Shown here: positions 55,724-64,000 of the stretch, piece by piece
Layout: every line of letters starts with the position of its first letter
Position numbering within the stretch: the first letter of the stretch is position 1
Assembly: GCF_034190915.1 (NCBI RefSeq)
Contig: NW_026947627.1
Location: 62,001 to 126,000, forward strand
Length of the DNA stretch: 64,000 nt
Direction of reading: 5' to 3'
Source: Cavia porcellus
Taxonomy: Eukaryota > Chordata > Mammalia > Rodentia > Caviidae
Made by a program: the position numbers and the translations under genes
Notes under the pieces: generated by a model
Database searches by the model: none
Seen by the model: the letters and a program-made list of their open reading frames with translations, nothing else
Told to the model about the DNA's origin: nothing

Positions 55724-58700
55724 ACCACCCCGTGATGTTTTTCTCACTCCTACTAGTGTATCTGATGTAACACACACCCATACAATGCGCACCACCCCGT
55801 GATGTTTTTCTCACTCCTACTAGTGAATCTGATGTAACACACACCCATACAATGCGCACCACCCCGTGATGATTTTCTCACTCCTACTAGTGAATGTGAT
55901 GTAACACACACCCAAACAATGCGCACCACCCCGTGATGTTTTTCTCACTCCTACTAGTGAATCTGATGTAACACACACCCATACAATGCGCACAACCCCG
56001 TGATGTTTTTCTGACTCCTACTAGTGAATGTGATGTAACACACACCCATACAAGGCGCACCACCCCGTGATGTTTTTCTCACTGCTACTAGTGAATGTAA
56101 TGTAACACACACCCATACAATGCGCACCACCCCGTGATGTTTTTCTTACTGCTACTAGTGTATGTATTGTAACACACACCCATACAATGCGCACCACCCC
56201 GTGCTGTTTTTCTCACTCCTACTAGTGAATCTAATGTAACACACAACCATACAATGCGCACCACCCCGTGATGTTTTTCTCACTCCTACTAGTGAATCTA
56301 ATGTAACACACACCCATACAATGCGCACCACCCCGTGATGTTTTTCTCACTGCTACTAGTTAATCTAATGTAACACACACCCATACAATGCGCACCACCC
56401 CGTGATGTTTTTCTCACTTCCACTAGTGAATGTAATGTAACACACACCCATACAATGCGCACCACCCCGTGATGTTTTTCTCACTCCTACTAGTGAAAGT
56501 AATGTAACACACACCCATACAATGCGCACCACCCCGTGATGTTTTTCTCACTGCTACTAGTGAATGTAATGTAACACACACCCATACAATGCGCACCACC
56601 CCATGATGTTTTTCTCACTGCTACTAGTGAATGTAATGTAACACACACCCATACAATGCGCACCACCCCGTGATGTTTTTCTCACTCCTACTAGTGAATC
56701 TAATGTAACACACACCCATACAATGCGCACCACCCCGTGATGTTTTTCTCACTCCTACTAGTGAATCTAATGTAACACACACCCATACAATGCGCACCAC
56801 CCCGTGATGTTTTTCTCACTCCTACTAGTGAATGTAATGTAACACACACCCATACAATGCGCACCACCCCGTGATGTTTTTCTCACTCCTACTAGAGGAT
56901 GTAATGTAACACACACTCATACAATGCGCACCACCCCGTGATGTTTTTCTCACTCCTACTAGTGAATCTAATGTAACACACACCCATACAATACCCACCA
57001 CCCCGTGATGTTTTTCTCACTCCTACTAGTGAATGTAATGTAACACACACCCATACAATGCGCACTACCCCGTGATGTTTTTCTCACTCCTACTAGTGAA
57101 TCTGATGTAACACACACCCATACAAAGCGCACCACCCCGTGATGTTTTTCTCACTCCTACTAGTGAATCTGATGTAACACACACCCATACAATGCGCACC
57201 ACCCCGTGATGATTTTCTCACTCCTACTAGTGAATGTGATGTAACACACACCCATACAATGCGCACCACACCGTGATGTTTTTCTCACTCCTACTAGTGA
57301 ATGTAATGTAACACACACCCATACAATGCGCACCACCCCGTGATGTTTTTCTCACTCCTACTAGTGAATCTGATGTAACACACACCCATACAATGCGCAC
57401 CACCCCGTGATGTTTTTCTCACTCCTACTAGTGAATGTGATGTAACACACACCCATACAATGCGCACCACCCCGTGATGTTTTTCTCACTCCTACTAGTG
57501 ATTGTAATGTAACACACACCCAAACAATGCGCACCACCCCGTGATGTTTTTCTCACTCCTACTAGTGAATCTAATGTAACACACACCCATACAATGCGCA
57601 CCACCCTGTGATGTTTTTCTCACTCCTACTAGTAAATGTAATGTAACACACACCCATACAATGCGCACCACCCCGTGATGTTTTTCTCAGTGGTACTAGT
57701 GAATCTAATGTAACACACACCCATACAATGCGCACCAACCCGTGATGTTTTTCTCACTCCTACTAGTGAATCTGATGTAACACACACCCATACAATGCGC
57801 ACCACCCCGTGATGATTTTCTCACTCCTACTAGTGAATGTGATGTAACACACACCCATACAATGCGCCCCACCCCGTGATGTTTTTCTCACTCCTACTAG
57901 TGAATGTAATGTAACACACACCCAAACAATGCGCACCACCCCGTGATGTTTTTCTCACTCCTACTAGTGAATCTAATGTAACAACACCCATACAATGCGC
58001 ACCACCCCGTGATGTTTTTCTCACTGCTACTAGTGAATGTAATGTAACACACACCCATACAATGCGCACCACCCCGTGATGTTTTTCTCACTCCTACTAG
58101 TGAATGTGATGTAACACACACCCATACAATGCGCACCACCCCGTGATGTTTTTCTCACTCCTACTAGTGAATGTAATGTAACACACACTCAAACAATGCG
58201 CACCACCCCGTGATGATTTTCTCACTCCTACTAGTGAATGTAATGTAACACACACCCAAACAATGCGCACCACCCCGTGATGTTTTTCTCACTCCTACTA
58301 GTGAATCTAATGTAACACACACCCATACAATGCGCACCACCCCGTGATGTTTTTCTCACTCCTACTAGTGAATCTAATGTAACAACACCCATACAATGCG
58401 CACCACCCCGTGATGTTTTTCTCACTGCTACTAGTGAATGTAATGTAACACACACCCATACAATGCGCACCACCCCGTGATGTTTTTCTCACTCCCACTA
58501 GTGAATCTAATGTAACACACACCCATACAATGCGCACCACCCCGTGATGTTTTTCTCACTCCCACTAGTGAATCTAATGTAACACATACCCATACAATGC
58601 GCACCACCCCGTGATGTTTTTCTCACTCCCACTAGTGAATCTAATGTAACACACACACATGCAATGCGCACCACCCCGTGATGTTTTTCTCACTCCCACT

Positions 58701-60410
58701 AGTGAATGTATTGTAACACACAACCATACAATGCGCACCACCCCGTGATGTTTTTCTCACTCCTACTAGTGAATCTAATGTAACACACACCCATACAATG
58801 CGCACCACCCCGTGATGTTTTTTCACACCTACTAGTGAATCTGATGTAACACACACCCATACAATGCGCACCACCCCGTGATGTTTTTGTCACTCCTACT
58901 AGTGAATCTAATGTAACACACACCCATACAATGCGCACCACCCCGTGATGTTTTTCTCACTCCTACTAGTGAATCTAACGTAACACACACCCATACAATG
59001 CGCACCACCCCGTGATGATTTTCTCACTCCTACTAGTGAATGTGATGTAACACACACCGATACAATGCGCACCACCCCGTGATGTTTTTCTCACTCCTAC
59101 TAGTGAATGTAATGTAACGCACACCCAAACAATGCGCACCACCCCGTGATGTTTTTCTCACTCCAACTAGTGAATCTAATGTAACACACACCCATACAAT
59201 GCGCACCACCCCGTGATGTTTTTCTCACTCCTACTAGTGAATGTGATGTAACACACACCCATACAATGCGCACCAAACCGTGATGTTTTTCTCACTCCTA
59301 CTAGTGTATGTAATGTAACACACACCCACACAATGCGCACCACCCCGTGATGTTTTTCTCACTCCTACTAGTGAATCTAATGTAACACACACCCATACAA
59401 TGCGCACCACCCCGTGATGTTTTTCTCACTCCTACTAGTGAATCTAATGTAACACACACCCATACAATGCGCACCACCCCGTGATGTTTTTCTCACTCCT
59501 ACTAGTGAATCTAATGTAACACACACCCATACAATGCGCACCACCCCGTGATATTTTTCTCACTACTACTAGTGAATCTGATGTAACACACACCCATACA
59601 ATGCGCACCACCCCGTGATGTTTTTCTCACTCCTACTAGTGAATCTAATGTAACACACACCCATACAATGCGCACCACACCGTGATGTTTTTCTCACTCC
59701 TACTAGTGAATGTAATGTAACACACACCCATACAATGCGCACCACCCCGTGATGTTTTTCTCACTCCTACTAGAGGATGTAATGTAACACACACCCATAC
59801 AATGCGCACCACCCCGTGATGTTTTTCTCACTCCTACTAGTGAATCTAATGTAACACACACCCATACAATGCGCACCACCCCGTGATGTTTTTCTCACTC
59901 CTACTAGTGCATCTAATGTAACACACACCCATACAATGCGCACCACCCCATGATGTTTTTCTCACTCCTACTAGTGAATCTAATGTAACACACACCCATA
60001 CAATGCGCACCACCCCGTGATGTTTTTCTCACTCCCACTAGTGAATCTAATGTAACACACACACATGCAATGCGCACCACCCCGTGATGTTTTTCTCACT
60101 CCCACTAGTGAATGTAATGTAACACACACCCATGCAATGCGCACCACCCCGTGATGTTTTTCTCACTGCTACTAGTGAATGTAATGTAACACACACCCAT
60201 ACAATGCGCACCACACCGTGATATTTTTCTCACTCCTACTAGTGAATCTAATGTAACACACACCCATACAATGCGCACCACCCCGTGATGTTTTTCTCAC
60301 TCCTACTAGTGAATGTAATGTAACACACACCCATACAATGCGCACCACCCCGTGATGTTTTTCTCACTCCTACTAGTGAATCTAATGTAACACACACCCA
60401 TACAATGCGC
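55724..60410 (+). repeat. Domain 4 block 8, type c, long (70 monomers)
   Basis: The block is 4687 bp, or 70 x 67 minus 3 (short monomers at 57978, 58379 and 58814). The first part matches block 6 at +5360 (GTGAAAGTAATG at 56495). The later part matches block 3 at +14,201 for the chimeric monomer (58670), T-run monomer (58814) and ACCGATAC (59056). Two CA-run short monomers 401 bp apart, where block 3 has one, reveal an added six-monomer piece near 57.8-58.2 kb. The CTGGTACTAG monomer normally found before the next marker is missing. The block therefore combines features of two earlier c blocks. Confidence 0.84.
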
Positions 60411-62353
60411 ACCACCCCGTGATGTTTTTCTCACTCCTACTAGTGTATCTGATGTAACACACACCCATACAATGCGCACCACCCCGTGATGTTTTTCTCA
60501 CTCCTACTAGTGAATCTGATGTAACACACACCCATACAATGCGCACCACCCCGTGATGATTTTCTCACTCCTACTAGTGAATGTGATGTAACACACACCC
60601 AAACAATGCGCACCACCCCGTGATGTTTTTCTCACTCCTACTAGTGAATCTGATGTAACACACACCCATACAATGCGCACAACCCCGTGATGTTTTTCTG
60701 ACTCCTACTAGTGAATGTGATGTAACACACACCCATACAAGGCGCACCACCCCGTGATGTTTTTCTCACTGCTACTAGTGAATGTAATGTAACACACACC
60801 CATACAATGCGCACCACCCCGTGATGTTTTTCTTACTGCTACTAGTGTATGTATTGTAACACACACACATACAATGCGCACCACCCCGTGCTGTTTTTCT
60901 CACTCCTACTAGTGAATCTAATGTAACACACAACCATACAATGCGCACCATCCCATGATGTTTTTCTCACTGCTACTAGTGAATGTAATGTAACACACAC
61001 CCATACAATGAGCACCACCCCGTGATGTTTTTCTCACTCCTACTAGTGAATCTGATGTAACACACACCCATACAATGCGCACAACCCCGTGATGTTTTTC
61101 TGACTCCTACTAGTGAATGTGATGTAACACACACCCATACAAGGCGCACCACCCCGTGATGTTTTTCTCACTCCTACTAGTGAATCTAATGTAACACACA
61201 CCCATACAATGCGCACCACCCCGTGATGTTTTTCTCACTGCTACTAGTTAATCTAATGTAACACACACCCATACAATGCGCACCACCCCGTGATGTTTTT
61301 CTCACTGCTACTAGTGAATGTAATGTAACACACACCCATACAATGCGCACCACCCCATGATGTTTTTCTCACTGCTACTAGTGAATGTAATGTAACACAC
61401 ACCCATACAATGCGCACCACCCCGTGATGTTTTTCTCACTCCTACTAGTGAATCTAATGTAACACACACCCATACAATGCGCACCACCCCGTGATGTTTT
61501 TCTCACTCCTACTAGTGAATCTAATGTAACACACACCCATACAATGCGCACCACCCCGTGATGTTTTTCTCACTCCTACTAGTGAATGTAATGTAACACA
61601 CACCCATACAATGCGCACCACCCCGTGATGTTTTTCTCAGTCCTATTAGTGAATCTAATGTAAAACACACCCATACAATGCCCACCACCCCGTGATGTTT
61701 TTCTCACTCCTACTAGTGAATGTAATGTAACACACACCCATACAATGCGCACTACCCCGTGATGTTTTTCTCACTCCTACTAGTGAATCTGATGTAACAC
61801 ACACCCATACAAAGCGCACCAACCCGTGATGTTTTTCTCACTCCTACTAGTGAATCTAATGTAACACACACCCATACAATGCGCACCACCCCATGATGTT
61901 TTTCTCACTCCCACTAGTGAATCTAATGTAACACACACACATGCAATGCGCACCACCCCGTGATGTTTTTCTCACTCCCACTAGTGAATGTAATGTAACA
62001 CACACCCATGCAATGCGCACCACACCGTGATGTTTTTCTCACTGCTACTAGTGAATGTAATGTAACACACACCCATACAATGCGCACCACACCGTGATAT
62101 TTTTCTCACTCCTACTAGTGAATCTAATGTAACACACACCCATACAATGCGCACCACCCCGTGATGTTTTTCTCACTCCTACTAGTGAATGTAATGTAAC
62201 ACACACCCATACAATGCGCACCACCCCGTGATGTTTTTCTCACTCCTACTAGTGAATCTAATGTAACACACACCCATACAATGCGCACCACCCCGTGATG
62301 TTTTTCTCACTGGTACTAGTGAATGTAATGTAACACACACCCATACAATGCAC
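60411..62353 (+). repeat. Domain 4 block 9, type b (29 monomers)
   Basis: The block is 1943 bp, exactly 29 x 67. It has the b signature (CCATCCCATG near 60948, CAATGAGCACC near 61008) and the TCAGTCCTATTAG mark, but it is one monomer shorter than blocks 5 and 7. The TAGAGGATG monomer that sits before TCAGTCCTATTAG in those blocks is absent here (compare 61.6 kb with 49.6 kb). CCCCATGATG precedes its CTCCCACTAG block, which is a private change. Confidence 0.85.
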
Positions 62354-64000
62354 ACCACCCCGTGATGTTTTTCTCACTCCTACTAGTGTATCTGATGTAA
62401 CACACACCCATACAATGCGCACCACCCCGTGATGTTTTTCTCACTCCTACTAGTGAATCTGATGTAACACACACCCATACAATGCGCACCACCCCGTGAT
62501 GATTTTCTCACTCCTACTAGTGAATGTGATGTAACACACACCCAAACAATGCGCACCACCCCGTGATGTTTTTCTCACTCCTACTAGTGAATCTGATGTA
62601 ACACACACCCATACAATGCGCACAACCCCGTGATGTTTTTCTGACTCCTACTAGTGAATGTGATGTAACACACACCCATACAAGGCGCACCACCCCGTGA
62701 TGTTTTTCTCACTGCTACTAGTGAATGTAATGTAACACACACCCATACAATGCGCACCACCCCGTGATGTTTTTCTTACTGCTACTAGTGTATGTATTGT
62801 AACACACACCCATACAATGCGCACCACCCCGTGCTGTTTTTCTCACTCCTACTAGTGAATCTAATGTAACACACAACCATACAATGCGCACCACCCCGTG
62901 ATGTTTTTCTCACTCCTACTAGTGAATCTAATGTAACACACACCCATACAATGCGCACCACCCCGTGATGTTTTTCTCACTGCTACTAGTTAATCTAATG
63001 TAACACACACCCATACAATGCGCACCACCCCGTGATGTTTTTCTCACTGCTACTAGTGAATGTAATGTAACACACACCCATACAATGCGCACCACCCCGT
63101 GATGTTTTTCTCACTCCTACTAGTGAAAGTAATGTAACACACACCCATACAATGCGCACCACCCCGTGATGTTTTTCTCACTGCTACTAGTGAATGTAAT
63201 GTAACACACACCCATACAATGCGCACCACCCCGTGATGTTTTTCTCACTGCTACTAGTGAATGTAATGTAACACACACCCATACAATGCGCACCACCCCG
63301 TGATGTTTTTCTCACTCCTACTAGTGAATCTAATGTAACACACACCCATACAATGCGCACCACCCCGTGATGTTTTTCTCACTCCTACTAGTGAATCTAA
63401 TGTAACACACACCCATACAATGCGCACCACCCCGTGATGTTTTTCTCACTCCTACTAGTGAATGTAATGTAACACACACCCATACAATGCGCACCACCCC
63501 GTGATGTTTTTCTCACTCCTACTAGAGGATGTAATGTAACACACACCCATACAATGCGCACCACCCCGTGATGTTTTTCTCACTCCTACTAGTGAATCTA
63601 ATGTAACACACACCCATACAATACCCACCACCCCGTGATGTTTTTCTCACTCCTACTAGTGAATGTAATGTAACACACACCCATACAATGCGCACTACCC
63701 CGTGATGTTTTTCTCACTCCTACTAGTGAATCTGATGTAACACACACCCATACAAAGCGCACCACCCCGTGATGTTTTTCTCACTCCTACTAGTGAATCT
63801 GATGTAACACACACCCATACAATGCGCACCACCCCGTGATGATTTTCTCACTCCTACTAGTGAATGTGATGTAACACACACCCATACAATGCGCACCACA
63901 CCGTGATGTTTTTCTCACTCCTACTAGTGAATGTAATGTAACACACACCCATACAATGCGCACCACCCCGTGATGTTTTTCTCACTCCTACTAGTGAATC
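62354..64000 (+). repeat. Domain 4 block 10, type c, cut by the window edge
   Basis: The block has 24 complete monomers and a 39-base partial one. It has the c signature AGTTAATCTAATG near 62990 and GTGAAAGTAATG at 63125, as in blocks 6 and 8. The CCCCATGATG monomer expected near 63.23 kb reads CCCCGTGATG here. The block continues beyond the window. Confidence 0.85.
63962..64000 (+). repeat. Partial monomer at the right edge (39 bp)
   Basis: It begins ACCACCCCGTGATG and ends CTAGTGAATC, offsets 1-39 of the unit. The truncation is due to the window, not to an array boundary. Confidence 0.95.

Larger units (their letters stand above)
1..64000 (+). repeat. 67-bp tandem satellite array filling the whole window
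   Basis: The same 67-bp unit repeats head to tail from the first base to the last. Every monomer carries recognisable ACCACCCCGTGATG, TTTTTCTCACT, ACTAGTGAAT, AATGTAACACACACCC and ATACAATGCGC segments in this order. The phase is continuous: a unit begins at base 1 and the last one at 63962, giving 955 complete monomers plus 39 bases. No inverted monomer, unrelated insertion or gap was seen on reading through. Monomers differ mainly by substitutions at a small set of positions, and these variants are arranged in higher-order repeats. No stretch has a gene. Satellites of this kind normally lie in centromeric, pericentromeric or other heterochromatin; which of these applies here cannot be told from the sequence. 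The family and host are not recognised. Confidence 0.98.

Noticed and set aside
1..64000. CRISPR-like array
   Set aside because: The repeats are contiguous with no unique spacers between them; every base belongs to the 67-bp unit.
1..64000. Telomeric or subtelomeric repeat
   Set aside because: No TTAGGG, TTTAGGG or similar short G-rich tandem was seen on either strand.
1..64000. Alpha-satellite or CENP-B box
   Set aside because: The unit is 67 bp, not about 171 bp, and the TTCG and CGGG elements of the CENP-B box are absent from the monomer.
1..64000. Transposon, retroelement or other insertion in the array
   Set aside because: The 67-bp phase accounts for all 63,961 bases of complete monomers; no unrelated stretch, target-site duplication or inverted monomer was found.
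1..64000. tRNA, rRNA or other structured RNA gene
   Set aside because: There is no sequence outside the monomer, and the monomer has only a weak 5-bp dyad, not a cloverleaf or known RNA core.

Overview
The whole 64,000-base window is one uninterrupted tandem satellite array. I found no gene, RNA gene, transposon, CRISPR array, telomere repeat or any other non-satellite sequence. The repeat unit is 67 bp (consensus about 45% G+C), always in the same orientation. Counting from base 1 there are 955 complete monomers (1-63961) and a 39-bp partial monomer at the right edge. 955 x 67 is 63,985; the 24-bp shortfall is fully explained by 19 shortened monomers that I located one by one. The array enters and leaves the window, so its true length is unknown. 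This is eukaryotic satellite DNA of the kind found at centromeres, pericentromeres or heterochromatic blocks. I do not recognise the family and cannot name the species.

The monomers are not a featureless run. Recurring diagnostic substitutions mark them and show several levels of higher-order repeat (HOR). Domain 1 (1-16542) has three copies of a roughly 6-kb HOR: 90 monomers (6027 bp), a shortened 73-monomer copy (4890 bp), and a copy followed for 84 monomers. A transition (16543-18952) holds part of a 603-bp (9-monomer) duplication. Domain 2 (18953-26383) has two near-identical 2010-bp units (30 monomers), a 2476-bp expanded unit and a partial unit. Domain 3 (26384-32210) has a pair of 43- and 44-monomer units. 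A mosaic segment (32211-36028) is the least regular part. Domain 4 (36029-64000) has ten blocks of 29 to 70 monomers, each opened by the same marker monomer; they fall into three types (a, b, c) in the order a b c a b c b c b c.

The domains share an ordered core of marker variants, so they look like differential amplifications of one ancestral variant string. Differences between copies are almost always whole monomers gained or lost, which keeps the 67-bp register. Several chimeric monomers mark the crossover points. This is the expected signature of in-register unequal exchange and gene conversion. All open frames over 70 codons are by-products of the repeat on the minus strand and are not annotated as genes. 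The scientific content of the window is its recombination history, not coding capacity.
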